Part shown: positions 8,628 through 20,692 of the stretch, piece by piece
Position numbering within the stretch: the stretch's first letter is position 1
How the letters are laid out: the number at the start of each line of letters is the position of its first letter
Program-made: the position numbers and the translations under genes
Source of the DNA: Bauldia sp.
GTDB lineage: Bacteria; Pseudomonadota; Alphaproteobacteria; Rhizobiales; Kaistiaceae
Direction: 5' to 3'
Assembly (NCBI GenBank): GCA_026126025.1
Contig: JAHCJZ010000004.1
Coordinates: forward strand, 124,001 to 188,000
DNA: 64,000 bases
Notes under the pieces: generated by a model
The model's input: the letters and a program-made list of their open reading frames with translations, nothing else
What the model was told of the DNA's origin: nothing
Databases searched by the model: none

Positions 8628-8804
8628 ATGAAGACGATCAAAGCCAGCGACATTCATCTGTGCGAGTTGGCAGACGATGCTGCTTATCGCGCAGCCTATG
8701 ATGTGCTTGAGGACGAGTTCGCCCTGGTCGAGGCGCTGATCGAAGCGCGGGCACCCGGCAGAGCGCACGCGCGCCGCCGCCGTCCCGGTCAGGCCGGAAC
8801 GTAA
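8628..8804 (+). pseudogene. Truncated XRE/HigA-like antitoxin relic
   Basis: From the ATG at 8628 the product begins MKTIKASDIHLCELADDAAY and continues RAAYDVLEDEFALVEALIEARA. This is the characteristic N-terminal segment of XRE-type antitoxins, in which a helix-turn-helix follows directly. Here the frame instead runs into an Arg/Gly-rich stretch and stops at 8804, overlapping the end of the convergent reductase gene. No helix-turn-helix and no adjacent toxin gene are present. It looks like a 5' fragment of a toxin-antitoxin antitoxin gene. Low codon quality after about 8750 marks the breakpoint. Confidence 0.5.
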
Positions 8805-9319
8805 GTCAGCCGCACCGCCTCATCGCCGATGCGGTCGACGGCCGCGAGGTGGAGCGGCGGGCGCGGGCCGGTGAAGAACGGTTTGCCGCCACCTACGACG
8901 ACCGGGTGGACGTAGAGCCGGTACGCATCGACCAGGCCGAGATCGGTCAGGCCTCCCGCCAGTTGCGGCCCGCCGACTTCGATCTCGCCATCATGAGCGG
9001 ACTTCAACCCGCGGATCGCCGCTTCGAGATCGCCTCCGAGCAGTGTGGCGTTCGGGCCGACGGAGGTCAGCGTACGGGACACCACCCATTTCGGATGACT
9101 GCGCCACGCCTCCGCATAGGCGCGCTCCGCCTCGCTCCACTCGGGCTGATCGTCGTCCCAGTAGCGCATGATCTCGTACATGCGCCGCCCGTAGACACTG
9201 CCGGTCACGCTTCGCGTCTGCTCGATGAAATGGTGAAAGAGCGCGGGATCGGGCGCAAAGGCATCGTGGTCGACATAGCCGTCCAGCGACACGTTCAGTC
9301 CGTAGACGAGCCTCGCCAT
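8789..9319 (-). CDS. Dihydrofolate reductase family protein (RibD C-terminal type)
   Basis: 176 residues from ATG 9319, placed about nine bases after GGAGG; the ATG at 9328 would have no spacing. The fold is the DHFR-like RibD C-terminal domain (PF01872). Visible are the opening strand ARLVYGLNVSLDGYVD, GSVYGRRMYEIMRYW, KWVVSRTLTSVGPNATLL, the nucleotide-binding segment EIEVGGPQLAGGL, and HPVVVGGGKPFFTG. Members of this stand-alone group are NAD(P)H-dependent reductases of mostly unknown substrate. It sits between sucD and sucA with no functional link visible. Confidence 0.88.
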   Translation of the reverse strand: MARLVYGLNVSLDGYVDHDAFAPDPALFHHFIEQTRSVTGSVYGRRMYEIMRYWDDDQPEWSEAERAYAEAWRSHPKWVVSRTLTSVGPNATLLGGDLEAAIRGLKSAHDGEIEVGGPQLAGGLTDLGLVDAYRLYVHPVVVGGGKPFFTGPRPPLHLAAVDRIGDEAVRLTYVPA

Positions 9320-9427
9320 CCGCCGCATCCTCCTTCGTCAGGCGGCAGGATAGCCTGAGCCAGCGCAGCGCCCAACCGGCGCCGCCAGGCACCGCCTCAA
9401 CCCCTCGTCACCCCGGCGACAAGAGGA

Positions 9428-9443
9428 GGTGGCGGACGCCACC
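9428..9443 (-). terminator. Possible weak terminator of sucD
   Basis: GGTGGC-GGAC-GCCACC forms a 6-bp stem with a 4-base loop about 20 bases after the sucD stop. Read on the minus strand it is followed by TCCTCTTGT, only a weak T-rich tract. It may end the mdh-sucC-sucD transcript. Confidence 0.35.
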
Positions 9444-9462
9444 CGTCATCGCGCAACAAACT

Positions 9463-10347
9463 CTAGCGGCCGAGCACTCGCGCCAGCGTCGTGCCCAGCG
9501 CCGCCGGCGACGGCGACACCGTGACTCCCGCCGCCTCCATCGCGGCGATCTTGGCGCCGGCGCCGCCTTCGCCGCCGGAGACGATGGCGCCGGCATGGCC
9601 CATGCGGCGGCCAGGCGGCGCGGTGCGGCCGGCGATGAAGCCAACGACCGGCTTGGCGCGCCCGCGCCGCGCTTCGTCGGCGAGGAACTGCGCCGCGTCC
9701 TCCTCCCCGCTGCCGCCGATCTCGCCGATCATGATGATCGACTGCGTCTTCGGGTCGGCGAGGAAGAGCTCCAGCGCATCGATGAAGTCCATCCCCTTGA
9801 CCGGGTCGCCGCCGATGCCGATCGCGGTGGTCTGCCCGAGACCGGCGCGCGTCGTCTGGAACACCGCCTCATAGGTCAGCGTGCCAGAGCGCGAGACGAC
9901 GCCGACCGAGCCGGGCGAGAAGATCGCGCCCGGCATGATGCCGATCTTGCAGGCGCCCGCGGTGAGGATGCCCGGGCAGTTCGGTCCGATCAGCCGTGTC
10001 CTCGATCCGTCGAGCGCACGCCTGACGCGGATCATGTCGAGCACCGGGATGCCCTCGGTGATGCACACCGCCAGCGGGATCTCCGCCGCGACCGCCTCGA
10101 GGATCGCGTCGGCGGCGAAGGCGGGCGGCACGTAGATCACCGTCGCGGTGGCGCGCGTCGCCGCCATCGCCTCGGCCACCGTCTCGAATACCGGAAGGCC
10201 GAGATGCGTGGTGCCGCCCTTCCCCGGCGTCACGCCGCCGACCATGCGGGTGCCGTAGGCGATCGCCTGCTCGCTGTGGAAACTGCCCTGCGGGCCGGTG
10301 AAGCCCTGGCAGATCACCCGCGTCCCGGCGTCGACGAGGATCCCCAT
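9463..10347 (-). CDS. sucD: Succinyl-CoA synthetase alpha subunit
   Basis: 294 residues from [20 protein letters not shown]; the longer frame upstream overlaps the previous gene and lacks family sequence. The CoA-binding Rossmann region at the N-terminus is followed by [29 protein letters not shown], and the active-site histidine H251 in [14 protein letters not shown], which is phosphorylated during substrate-level phosphorylation. It pairs with SucC to interconvert succinyl-CoA and succinate with NTP formation. Unusually it is separated from sucC by a 206-residue secreted protein gene, whose stop lies only two bases before this start. Confidence 0.97.
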   Translation of the reverse strand: MGILVDAGTRVICQGFTGPQGSFHSEQAIAYGTRMVGGVTPGKGGTTHLGLPVFETVAEAMAATRATATVIYVPPAFAADAILEAVAAEIPLAVCITEGIPVLDMIRVRRALDGSRTRLIGPNCPGILTAGACKIGIMPGAIFSPGSVGVVSRSGTLTYEAVFQTTRAGLGQTTAIGIGGDPVKGMDFIDALELFLADPKTQSIIMIGEIGGSGEEDAAQFLADEARRGRAKPVVGFIAGRTAPPGRRMGHAGAIVSGGEGGAGAKIAAMEAAGVTVSPSPAALGTTLARVLGR

Positions 10348-10349
10348 CG

Positions 10350-10970
10350 CTATGGTGTCGCGGGCGACCAGCGCGCCAGGAACGAGACGCCATCGAAGCC
10401 GGTCTCGGCCGCGAACGCGCTGCCGGCGGGAATGAAGGTGGCGCCGACTTCGAGGACGCCGGGGAACGCCGACGGCAGCGCCCACGCCGCCGCGGTCAGC
10501 GTGCCGGCCTCGTCGGCCGTCTGGTAGGGCTCACCGCCCAGCACTTCCGACATCGGTGCAAAGTCCGGCGCGGCGTCCGCTGCGAAGTCGTAGAGATAGC
10601 AACCGGCGAGGTTGCCGAACGCCGACGCCACTTCGGTGAGGACGAGATAGAACGGCGCCCCCTCAATCTCGCGGGCGAACAGCCGGTTGTCGAAGGACTC
10701 GATGGCGACGTCGTCCTCGTCCGGCGCTTCGGCCATCGCCTCGTCGCCGCGCTGCATGAGGGATTCGAGCTCCGGATCGGCGCTCCGCTCGACCTCGACC
10801 CAGCCGAGACCGAGCGCGGTCTCGATCACCGCGGCGACCGACGGCCGCGCGCCGGCGCCGAAGCAGGCTTCGACGAAGGCGGCAAAGCGCGGGTCGGCGT
10901 CGTGTGCCAGCGCCGCCGGGGCGGCGAGCGAGAGCGCGAGGGCCGAAGCGAGCGTGCGGGAGAAACGCAT
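10350..10970 (-). CDS. Secreted protein of unknown function inserted between sucC and sucD
   Basis: 206 residues from ATG 10970. [20 protein letters not shown] with a likely cleavage after ALA gives a clean Sec signal peptide. The mature part starts [18 protein letters not shown] and contains two cysteines (in EACFG and GCYLYDF), acidic helices, and [12 protein letters not shown] cannot name a family. The gene begins two bases after the sucC stop and ends two bases before the sucD start, so it must be on the same mRNA and may be translationally coupled to both. Codon use (strong GC at third positions) matches its neighbours, so it is a genuine gene rather than a chance frame. sucC and sucD normally abut, which makes its position notable. 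Confidence 0.8.
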   Translation of the reverse strand: MRFSRTLASALALSLAAPAALAHDADPRFAAFVEACFGAGARPSVAAVIETALGLGWVEVERSADPELESLMQRGDEAMAEAPDEDDVAIESFDNRLFAREIEGAPFYLVLTEVASAFGNLAGCYLYDFAADAAPDFAPMSEVLGGEPYQTADEAGTLTAAAWALPSAFPGVLEVGATFIPAGSAFAAETGFDGVSFLARWSPATP

Positions 10971-10972
10971 GA

Positions 10973-12163
10973 CTATCCTTTCACCGCGGCGATGATCTTC
11001 ACCGCCGCATCTTCGAGATCGTTGGCCGGGATCACGGCGAGGCCCGAACGCGCGAGGATCTCTCGCCCGAGCTCGACATTGGTCCCTTCGAGGCGCACCA
11101 CCAGCGGCACCGCCAGCCCCGCATCCTTCACCGCCGCAACGATGCCTTCGGCGATGATGTCGCAACGCATGATGCCGCCGAAGATGTTCACCAGGATTCC
11201 CTTCACCTGCGGATCGGCGGTGATCACCTTGAACGCCGCCGCCACCTTCTCCCGGCTCGCGCCGCCGCCGACATCGAGGAAGTTCGCCGGCGCGGCGCCG
11301 TGGAGCTTGATGATGTCCATCGTCGCCATCGCAAGGCCCGCGCCATTCACCATGCAGCCGATCGTGCCTTCGAGCGCGATATAGGCGAGGCCGTGGCGCG
11401 AGGCCTCGACCTCGCGCGGATCTTCCTCGGTCTCGTCGCGGAGCGCGGCAATCTCGGGATGGCGGAAGAGCCCGTTGTCGTCGAACACGATCTTGGCGTC
11501 GAGGCAGAGCAGCCCGCCCGCTTCCGTGACGACGAGCGGGTTGATCTCGAGGAGGCTCATGTCGGTCTCGGTGAAGGCGCGCAGCAGCGTCGCGGCGAGC
11601 GCAGCCGCGGCCCGGGCGGGATCGCCGGAGAGCCCCAGCGCCCGCGCGAGACGCCGGCCGTGATGCGGCATCAGCCCGGTCGCCGGGTCGATCGCGATCG
11701 TGTCGACGCGCTCCGGCGTCGTCCGCGCGACCTCCTCGATGTCCATGCCGCCGGCGGCCGACGCCACGAAGGCGACGCGGCCGCGGTTGCGGTCGATCAC
11801 CAGCGACAGATAGAGCTCGCGGCCGATGGCGGACGCTTCCTCGACATAGACCTTGCCGACCTTGCGGCCGGCGGGCCCGGTCTGGTGCGTGACGAGCGTG
11901 CGGCCGATCATCTGCCGGGCGTGGACCGCGGCCTCGGGCGGCGACCGCGCCAGGCGCACGCCGCCGCCGCTGCCCGCCTGCGGCTCGCGGAAGCGGCCCT
12001 TGCCGCGGCCGCCGGCATGGATCTGCGCCTTCACCGCGACGGTGACCCCGAGCTCGGCGGCGGCCGCCTCGGCTTCCGCCGGCGTGGTCGCGAGCATCCC
12101 GCGCGCCACCGGCGCGCCGTATGACGCAAGGAGGACCTTCGCCTGGTACTCGTGGATGTTCAC
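10973..12163 (-). CDS. sucC: Succinyl-CoA synthetase beta subunit (ADP/GDP-forming)
   Basis: 396 residues. It starts [20 protein letters not shown], the canonical SucC beginning, and has the ATP-grasp lid [15 protein letters not shown], the metal-binding LLEINPLVV, and the CoA-ligase tail [24 protein letters not shown] and [12 protein letters not shown]. It provides the nucleotide-binding half of succinyl-CoA synthetase. It lies 15 bases downstream of mdh and upstream of the secreted ORFan and sucD. Confidence 0.97.
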   Translation of the reverse strand: MNIHEYQAKVLLASYGAPVARGMLATTPAEAEAAAAELGVTVAVKAQIHAGGRGKGRFREPQAGSGGGVRLARSPPEAAVHARQMIGRTLVTHQTGPAGRKVGKVYVEEASAIGRELYLSLVIDRNRGRVAFVASAAGGMDIEEVARTTPERVDTIAIDPATGLMPHHGRRLARALGLSGDPARAAAALAATLLRAFTETDMSLLEINPLVVTEAGGLLCLDAKIVFDDNGLFRHPEIAALRDETEEDPREVEASRHGLAYIALEGTIGCMVNGAGLAMATMDIIKLHGAAPANFLDVGGGASREKVAAAFKVITADPQVKGILVNIFGGIMRCDIIAEGIVAAVKDAGLAVPLVVRLEGTNVELGREILARSGLAVIPANDLEDAAVKIIAAVKG

Positions 12164-12178
12164 TGCGGGGCCGCCGGC

Positions 12179-13246
<1,068 letters not shown>

Positions 13247-13284
13247 CTATGGCGCGGTGGATGGAGCGGTTTCCCGGTGGCGTT

Positions 13285-13392
13285 CCCCGGGCGCGGTGCG
13301 GGACGAAGTCCTGCACCGCAGAACCGGGATCCCGCCCGGCCGTATGGATCCCGGTTCTGCAGCGCACCACTTCGTGCTGCGCTGCGCCCGGG
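13285..13392. repeat. Palindromic element (family B, copy 1)
   Basis: About 108 bases forming a near-perfect palindrome. The left arm runs CCCCGGGCGCGGTGCGGG then GCACCGCAGAACCGGGATCC; the right arm mirrors it as GGATCCCGGTTCTGCAG, then GTGCTGCGCTGCGCCCGGG. Each arm also has an internal hairpin (GGTGCGGGACGAAGTCCTGCACC). It lies between mdh and the Inh-type lipoprotein. Further copies are at 18021 and 25471. Confidence 0.85.
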
Positions 13393-13419
13393 AAACGGAG
13401 GTGGGTAGAACCGAATCCC

Positions 13420-13989
13420 CTACCGGAAGAAGCTGATCGGGACCCCGCCGGCGTCGACCGTGCCCTCGAAGCGCGTCGAGGTGGTGGCGCGGAGGTGGGC
13501 CAGCGGCGTCCCGTCGGCGGAGGCGAGGATGACGACGTTGTTCTCCAGGTTCCACGCCGAGATGCCCGACAGCGTCGTCGACTGGCAGCCGCGCGTCGAG
13601 GCCCGGTAGCCGCCGACCCAGGCGGTGAGCGTCATGAAGAGCTCGCACGTGTCGGTGCCCGAGGTCACCGTCCAGCCGCCGAGAAGGTCGGTCCGGCCGA
13701 TATCGACGCCGCCGGCCGGCGGCAGCGCGGCGACTTGCGGCGCGTTCGGATCGGCCGCGACGGGCGGCACGTTGGGATTGACCGGCGCGACCGGACCCTG
13801 GTCGTAGCCGGGATCCGCCGGCGGCAGCGGCGTGACGACCACCTGCTCGGTGACCGGGGTGAGGCTCTGCGGCGGGGCGGCCGGCTGCTCCGGCTGGCCG
13901 CCGAGCGGGAAACCGATGGCGCCCACGGCGCCGCAACCGGCGAGCGCGATGGCGAGGAGCGGGGCGGCGACGACGAAAGCCAGCTTCAT
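13420..13989 (-). CDS. AprI/Inh family metalloprotease-inhibitor-like lipoprotein
   Basis: 189 residues. The lipobox LAGC puts the lipidated cysteine at C19. A Pro-rich linker of about 70 residues follows, then a C-terminal domain of about 90 residues beginning DLLGGWTVTSGTDTCELFMT. The pattern GGW-(disulfide Cys in CELF)-GYRASTRGCQ-SAWNLENN-L--ADG matches the AprI/Inh beta-barrel fold (PF02974), which inhibits secreted serralysin-type metalloproteases. In Hyphomicrobiales many such domains occur with no protease nearby, and none is seen here, so a general periplasmic or outer-membrane role is equally possible. Confidence 0.75.
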   Translation of the reverse strand: MKLAFVVAAPLLAIALAGCGAVGAIGFPLGGQPEQPAAPPQSLTPVTEQVVVTPLPPADPGYDQGPVAPVNPNVPPVAADPNAPQVAALPPAGGVDIGRTDLLGGWTVTSGTDTCELFMTLTAWVGGYRASTRGCQSTTLSGISAWNLENNVVILASADGTPLAHLRATTSTRFEGTVDAGGVPISFFR

Positions 13990-14167
13990 CGGGCGATCTC
14001 TCTCGGTCTGACGAGCCGATTGGGCTTATGGCGCAAATGTAGCGTCATTCGGGCGCGACCGGTTGGCGATAGCCCCGAACCGGTCCTGCGGCAAGTTTTG
14101 AGCGTTTCATGGCACGAGCGGGGCGCGCCAGCGTTCACTCCGGAGAGACCCGTGAAGGAGGCCCGTC

Positions 14168-14386
14168 ATGAGCGGACGCAGGAAGACCGGCACGCCCGAG
14201 CCGGAGGAAGTCTACACGCCCGAGGAGGTCGACGAGGCGCTCGACGACAGCTTTCCCGCGAGCGACCCGCCGGCCTATGTCACCCCGCACCGGAACGAGC
14301 CGCCGCCCAAGGCGGACGGGGACCGATCGGCCGACGCGAGACCCACAGCCGATCGGCAAGGCGGGAGAAAAGAGGGGCCCGCCTGA
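14168..14386 (+). CDS. Small acidic protein with DDSFPASDPP motif
   Basis: 72 residues with a good ribosome site (GAAGGAGG just upstream). The sequence VDEALDDSFPASDPPAY is a motif found in many short, otherwise uncharacterised alphaproteobacterial proteins. Both ends are rich in charged residues, Pro and Gly and look disordered. It is divergent from the Inh-type lipoprotein and convergent with xerC. No function can be assigned. Confidence 0.65.
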   Translation: MSGRRKTGTPEPEEVYTPEEVDEALDDSFPASDPPAYVTPHRNEPPPKADGDRSADARPTADRQGGRKEGPA

Positions 14387-14435
14387 TCCAGAGCGGGCCC
14401 CGCAAAGTCGAAGAGGAGGACTTGCAGGGATCGGG

Positions 14436-15392
14436 TCAGCCGCGTGCGCGCGGATGGGCCCGGTCGTAAGCCTGAAGCAGTCGCCTGGTGTCGACCGCCG
14501 TATAGGCTTGTGTGGTCGAGGGGCTCGCATGTCCGAGGAGCTCCTGGACAGTGCGCAAATCGTCGCTGGCCGAGAGGAGATGCGTCGCAAAGGAATGGCG
14601 CAGCGCATGCGGCGTCGCGCTTTCGGGCAGCCCAAGCGCGGAACGCAGGGTTTCCATGGCTTTCTGAATGATCCGCGGGTTGAGTGGCCCGCCGCGGACG
14701 CCGACGAAGAGCGGCTCGCCCGGCGCCGCGGCATAGGGACACAGCCGCAAATATGTCTCCACCGCCGCCGAGACGGAGGGCAGCACCGGCACCAGCCGCG
14801 TCTTGCCGCCCTTGCCGGTGATCCGCAGCGTCTCGACGCCGCGCACCGGCGCGTCGCCGCGGGTGAGCGCCAGCGCCTCGGAGATGCGCAGCCCGCAGCC
14901 ATAGAGGAGCCCGAACACCGCCGCATCGCGCGCCGCGGCCCACGGCTCGGCCGCGCCCTGCATCCCCGGATCGGCCACGGCGAGCGCGTCATCCACCGTC
15001 AGCGGCCGCGGCAGCGAGCGCGGCTGGCGGGGCGTCCGGAGCGCCCGGATCGCGGCGCCGTTGATCCCCTCCTCGCGCTCGAGGAAGCGGACCAGCGACC
15101 GCACGCCGGCAACGCCGCGCGCCAGCGTCCGCGCCCCGGCGCCCTCGTTGCGCCGCGCCGCGAGGAAGGCGCGAAGATCCGCGGTCCGCAGCGCGCCGAC
15201 CGCCTTCAGCGACGGCAGCCCGCCGAGATGCCGGCTGAGAAACGCAAGGAACTGCCCGACGTCGCGGCCATAGGCCTCCAGCGTCTTCTCCGCCATCCGC
15301 CGCTCGGCGCGCAGATACGACCGCCACCGCCCGATCGCGCCCGCAAGGTCGGGCGCGGCAAGGAGCGGCGGTTCTGGAGACGCATCAGCCAC
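14436..15392 (-). CDS. xerC: Tyrosine recombinase XerC
   Basis: 318 residues. The N-terminal SAM-like DNA-binding domain (about 15-110) contains YLRAERRMAEKTLEAYGRD. The catalytic domain carries all the active residues: R169 in GLRISEAL, K194 in ITGKGGKTR, H262 and R265 in HALRHSFATHLL, H288 in LLGHASPSTTQ, and nucleophile Y297. With XerD it resolves chromosome dimers at dif. Two perfect CtrA-type boxes lie 25-64 bases upstream of the start, suggesting cell-cycle control. XerC is favoured over XerD by its housekeeping context, though the two paralogues are hard to separate by eye. Confidence 0.92.
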   Translation of the reverse strand: MADASPEPPLLAAPDLAGAIGRWRSYLRAERRMAEKTLEAYGRDVGQFLAFLSRHLGGLPSLKAVGALRTADLRAFLAARRNEGAGARTLARGVAGVRSLVRFLEREEGINGAAIRALRTPRQPRSLPRPLTVDDALAVADPGMQGAAEPWAAARDAAVFGLLYGCGLRISEALALTRGDAPVRGVETLRITGKGGKTRLVPVLPSVSAAVETYLRLCPYAAAPGEPLFVGVRGGPLNPRIIQKAMETLRSALGLPESATPHALRHSFATHLLSASDDLRTVQELLGHASPSTTQAYTAVDTRRLLQAYDRAHPRARG

Positions 15393-15416
15393 GTGGTGAC
15401 AACCGCGCCGCGGCGG

Positions 15417-15456
15417 TTAACGGCGGGTTAACAGGCATGGTTAACCAAGGGTTAAC
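15417..15456. promoter_or_regulatory. Two CtrA boxes upstream of xerC
   Basis: TTAA-CGGCGGG-TTAAC at 15417-15432 and TTAA-CCAAGGG-TTAAC at 15441-15456 each match the full CtrA consensus TTAA-N7-TTAAC exactly. Their starts are 24 bases apart, and the nearer one is 25 bases from the xerC start codon. CtrA is the alphaproteobacterial cell-cycle regulator and acts as activator or repressor depending on position. Two exact copies side by side in GC-rich DNA are unlikely by chance. Confidence 0.75.
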
Positions 15457-15497
15457 TTCGCGGTCGTCGAAAGCCGGCTGCATCGCACCCAAATCCT

Positions 15498-15580
15498 CGT
15501 CACCCCGGCGAAGGCCGGGGTCCAGTGCCACACGACGGACCGAGCCCGCGGCCCTGGATTCCGGCCTTCGCCGGAATGAC
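15498..15580. repeat. Inverted repeat (family D)
   Basis: GTCACCCCGGCGAAGGCCGG at the left pairs with CCGGCCTTCGCCGGAATGAC at the right, each arm also folding on itself through CCGGCGAAGGCCGG. The middle holds GTCCAGTG and CCCTGGATT. A shorter related arm occurs near 34789-34812. Confidence 0.8.
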
Positions 15581-15582
15581 GG

Positions 15583-15900
15583 AATCGCGCGTTGATATGG
15601 GCGTGGCGTCTCGCCGCAGGGCTCCGCCATCCGCCTGTCACGACGTGGCGGGAAACCCGAACTCTTCCCGCCTCGTCCATCGCGACGAGGCCGGAACCGC
15701 CGTTTCCCGCGCGATTTCCCCGTTTCCGCGCCGCCGCGCCGAGTTGCCCGGCCGAAACGCGTGTGCTAGGGAACGCGCGACTTTCGGGAGCGGGCGGCGA
15801 CGCTGCGCGGGTAGCCCGAAATTCCATAATCCGTACAAGGCCTTGGAGTGAGGGGCCGGGGTGACCACCGGGTGGCCCTCCGCGCGAGGTGAGGACTAGA
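15583..15900. other. Leader region of the atp operon; no gene seen
   Basis: About 320 bases between the family D repeat and atpH. Short open frames exist in several phases, but none has third-position GC bias, a ribosome site or recognisable product. The promoter for atpHAGDC is expected here; I cannot point to convincing -35/-10 boxes. GAGG at 15891-15894 is the atpH ribosome site. Confidence 0.5.
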
Positions 15901-16461
15901 GTGACGGACGCCGGGAAGACCGTTTCAGGGGTAGCCGAGCGCTACGCCGCCGCCCTTTTCGAGCTCGCCGACGAGGCGGGCGCGCTGGATACGGTCGAGA
16001 CCGAGCTCAACGCCTTCTCCGCCCTTCTCGGCCAGTCCGAAGACCTGACGCGGCTGGTCCGCAGCCCGGTCTTCACCTCCGACGAGCAGACCCGCGCGGT
16101 CTCCGCCGTGCTAGACGCCGCCAGGCTCTCCGGCCTCGGCGCCAACATGATCAAGGTCGCGGCCCGCAACCGCCGCCTTTTCGCGGTGCCCGACATGATC
16201 GTCGGCTTCCGCCAGATGCTCGCCCGCCGCCGCGGCGAGATGAGCGCCACCGTCACCAGCGCCGAACCGCTCTCCGCCGCCAATGTCGCCGCGGTGAAGG
16301 AAGCGCTGAAGGCCGCCACCGGCAAGGATGTCTCGCTCGAGGAGAAGGTCGATCCGGCCCTCATCGGCGGGCTCGTCGTCCAGGTCGGCAGCCGCATGAT
16401 CGACACATCGCTCCGCACCAAGCTGGGCGCCCTTAGACACGCCATGAAAGAGGCAGGCTGA
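15901..16461 (+). CDS. atpH: F1 ATP synthase delta subunit
   Basis: 186 residues from the GTG at 15901, which lies six bases after a GAGG; the GTG at 15889 overlaps that ribosome site and is less likely. The opening [20 protein letters not shown] and the C-terminal segment [20 protein letters not shown] with [12 protein letters not shown] are diagnostic of the delta (OSCP) subunit, which joins F1 to the peripheral stalk. It is first in the atpHAGDC operon; the stop overlaps the atpA start by one base. Confidence 0.96.
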   Translation: MTDAGKTVSGVAERYAAALFELADEAGALDTVETELNAFSALLGQSEDLTRLVRSPVFTSDEQTRAVSAVLDAARLSGLGANMIKVAARNRRLFAVPDMIVGFRQMLARRRGEMSATVTSAEPLSAANVAAVKEALKAATGKDVSLEEKVDPALIGGLVVQVGSRMIDTSLRTKLGALRHAMKEAG

Positions 16462-17990
16462 TGGATATCCGCGCCGCTGAGATCTCCTCGATCCTCAAGG
16501 AGCAGATCAAGAATTTCGGCACCGAAACCACGGTGTCGGAGGTCGGCCAGGTGCTGTCGGTCGGCGACGGCATCGCCCGCATCTACGGCCTCGACAACGT
16601 CCAGGCCGGCGAGATGGTCGAGTTCCCCGGCGGCATCCGCGGCATGGCGCTCAACCTTGAGACCGACAATGTCGGCGTCGTGCTCTTCGGCGACGACCGC
16701 GACATCAAGGAAGGCGACACCGTCAAGCGCACCGAGGCGATCGTCGAGGTCCCGGTCGGCAAGGCGCTGCTCGGCCGCGTCGTCGACGCCCTCGGCAACC
16801 CGATCGACGGCAAGGGCGAGATCAAGGCGACCGAGCGCCGCCGCGTCGACGTCAAGGCGCCGGGCATCATCCCGCGCAAATCCGTGCATGAGCCGATGCA
16901 GACCGGCCTCAAGGCGATCGACGCGCTGATCCCGATCGGCCGCGGCCAGCGCGAGCTCATCATCGGCGACCGCCAGACCGGCAAGACCGCCGTCGCGCTC
17001 GACACCATCCTCAACCAGAAGGCCGTCAACGCCACCGGCGACGAGTCGAAGAAGCTCTACTGCATCTACGTCGCCGTCGGCCAGAAGCGCTCCTCGGTCG
17101 CGCAGCTGGTGAAGGTGCTGGAGGAGAACGGCGCGCTGGAATATTCCATCGTCGTCGCCGCCACCGCCTCCGACCCGGCGCCGATGCAGTATCTCGCGCC
17201 CTTCGCGGGCTGCGCCATGGGCGAGTATTTCCGCGACAACGGAATGCACGCCCTCATCATCTATGACGACCTGTCCAAGCAGGCCGTCTCGTATCGCCAG
17301 ATGTCGCTGCTGCTGCGCCGGCCGCCGGGCCGCGAGGCGTTCCCGGGCGACGTGTTCTACCTGCACTCGCGCCTTCTGGAGCGCGCCGCGAAGATGAACG
17401 ACGCCAACGGCGCCGGCTCGCTCACCGCGCTCCCGGTCATCGAGACCCAGGCCAACGACGTGTCGGCCTACATCCCGACCAACGTCATCTCGATCACCGA
17501 CGGCCAGATCTTCCTCGAGACCGACCTCTTCTTCCAGGGCATCCGCCCGGCGGTGAATGTCGGCATCTCCGTGTCGCGCGTCGGCTCGGCCGCGCAGATC
17601 AAGGCGATGAAGCAGGTCGCCGGCCGCATCAAGGGCGAGCTCGCGCAGTATCGCGAGATGGCAGCCTTCGCCCAGTTCGGCTCCGACCTCGACGCCTCGA
17701 CCCAGCGCCTCCTCGCCCGCGGCGCCCGCCTCACCGAGCTCCTCAAGCAGCCGCAATTCTCGCCGCTCAAGGTCGAGGAGCAGGTCGCGGTGATCTTCGC
17801 CGGCGTCAACGGCTATCTCGACCCGATCCCGGTCAACCGCGTGCGCGCCTTCGAGGACGGCCTCCTGTCGATCCTCAGGACCCAGCACAAGGCGATCCTC
17901 GACGAGATCCGCGACAAGCGCGAGATCAGCGACGACCTCCGCAAGACCCTGACCGACGTCGTCGCCAACTACGCCAAGGCCTTCGGCTAG
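16461..17990 (+). CDS. atpA: F1 ATP synthase alpha subunit
   Basis: 509 residues. The P-loop GDRQTGKT lies at residues 169-176. [21 protein letters not shown]-type N-terminal sequence ([16 protein letters not shown]), the conserved [20 protein letters not shown] and the [16 protein letters not shown] segment are present. Alpha carries the non-catalytic nucleotide sites of F1. It overlaps atpH by one base (TGATG), so translation is coupled. Unusually about 200 bases containing a palindromic repeat separate it from atpG. Confidence 0.98.
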   Translation: MDIRAAEISSILKEQIKNFGTETTVSEVGQVLSVGDGIARIYGLDNVQAGEMVEFPGGIRGMALNLETDNVGVVLFGDDRDIKEGDTVKRTEAIVEVPVGKALLGRVVDALGNPIDGKGEIKATERRRVDVKAPGIIPRKSVHEPMQTGLKAIDALIPIGRGQRELIIGDRQTGKTAVALDTILNQKAVNATGDESKKLYCIYVAVGQKRSSVAQLVKVLEENGALEYSIVVAATASDPAPMQYLAPFAGCAMGEYFRDNGMHALIIYDDLSKQAVSYRQMSLLLRRPPGREAFPGDVFYLHSRLLERAAKMNDANGAGSLTALPVIETQANDVSAYIPTNVISITDGQIFLETDLFFQGIRPAVNVGISVSRVGSAAQIKAMKQVAGRIKGELAQYREMAAFAQFGSDLDASTQRLLARGARLTELLKQPQFSPLKVEEQVAVIFAGVNGYLDPIPVNRVRAFEDGLLSILRTQHKAILDEIRDKREISDDLRKTLTDVVANYAKAFG

Positions 17991-18020
17991 ACGATGGACG
18001 TGACAGGCCACTCCTCGCGG

Positions 18021-18152
18021 TTTCCCGGGCGCAGCGCAGCACGAAGTGGTGCGCTGCAGAACCGGGACCTACGCCTATCCGTAGCCCGCGGCGCCGTATG
18101 GACCCCGGCTCTGCGGCGCAGCGTTGCACGCTGCACCGCGTCCGGGGAACGG
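18021..18152. repeat. Palindromic element (family B, copy 2) inside the atp operon
   Basis: Starts TTTCCCGGGCGCAGCGCAGC, with the internal hairpin CAGCGCAGCACGAAGTGGTGCGCTG and AACCGGGACC, then a diverged right arm GACCCCGGCTCTGCGGCGCAG through CCGCGTCCGGGGAAC. It fills the atpA-atpG gap. The right arm has decayed more than in copies 1 and 3. Confidence 0.8.
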
Positions 18153-18188
18153 CCTGTTGCCACGCGACTTGGGAAGGTGGTCTGACGC

Positions 18189-20562
<2,374 letters not shown>

Positions 20563-20563
<1 letters not shown>

Positions 20564-20677
20564 TGAATGGTGAATGGTCAATGGTGAATGGTCAGGAGCT
20601 AGCGCTGTCGCGCCGCCTTACCCCGACCGTCGCCGCGGGCGTCATCCCATTCACTATTCACCATTCACTATTCACCC
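20563..20677. repeat. Inverted repeat of GTGAATGG units (family E, copy 1), atpD-atpC spacer
   Basis: The left arm starts at the atpD stop with TGAATGGTGAATGG units and is matched on the right by CATTCACTATTCACC units ending at 20677. The arms can form a long stem over a GC-rich loop. A second copy with the same units lies at 41843-41937. It sits inside an operon and would place a strong stem between atpD and atpC. Confidence 0.8.
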
Positions 20678-20692
20678 GAGCGTAGCGACCCC

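Noticed and set aside
9428-9443. Firm intrinsic terminator after sucD
   Set aside because: The stem is only 6 bp and the T-tract is weak, so it is kept as a low-confidence feature only.
15942-18011. Long minus-strand open frame opposite atpH and atpA
   Set aside because: It spans two certain genes on the other strand and encodes repetitive Asp/Arg/Ala/Val sequence typical of an antisense shadow in high-GC DNA.
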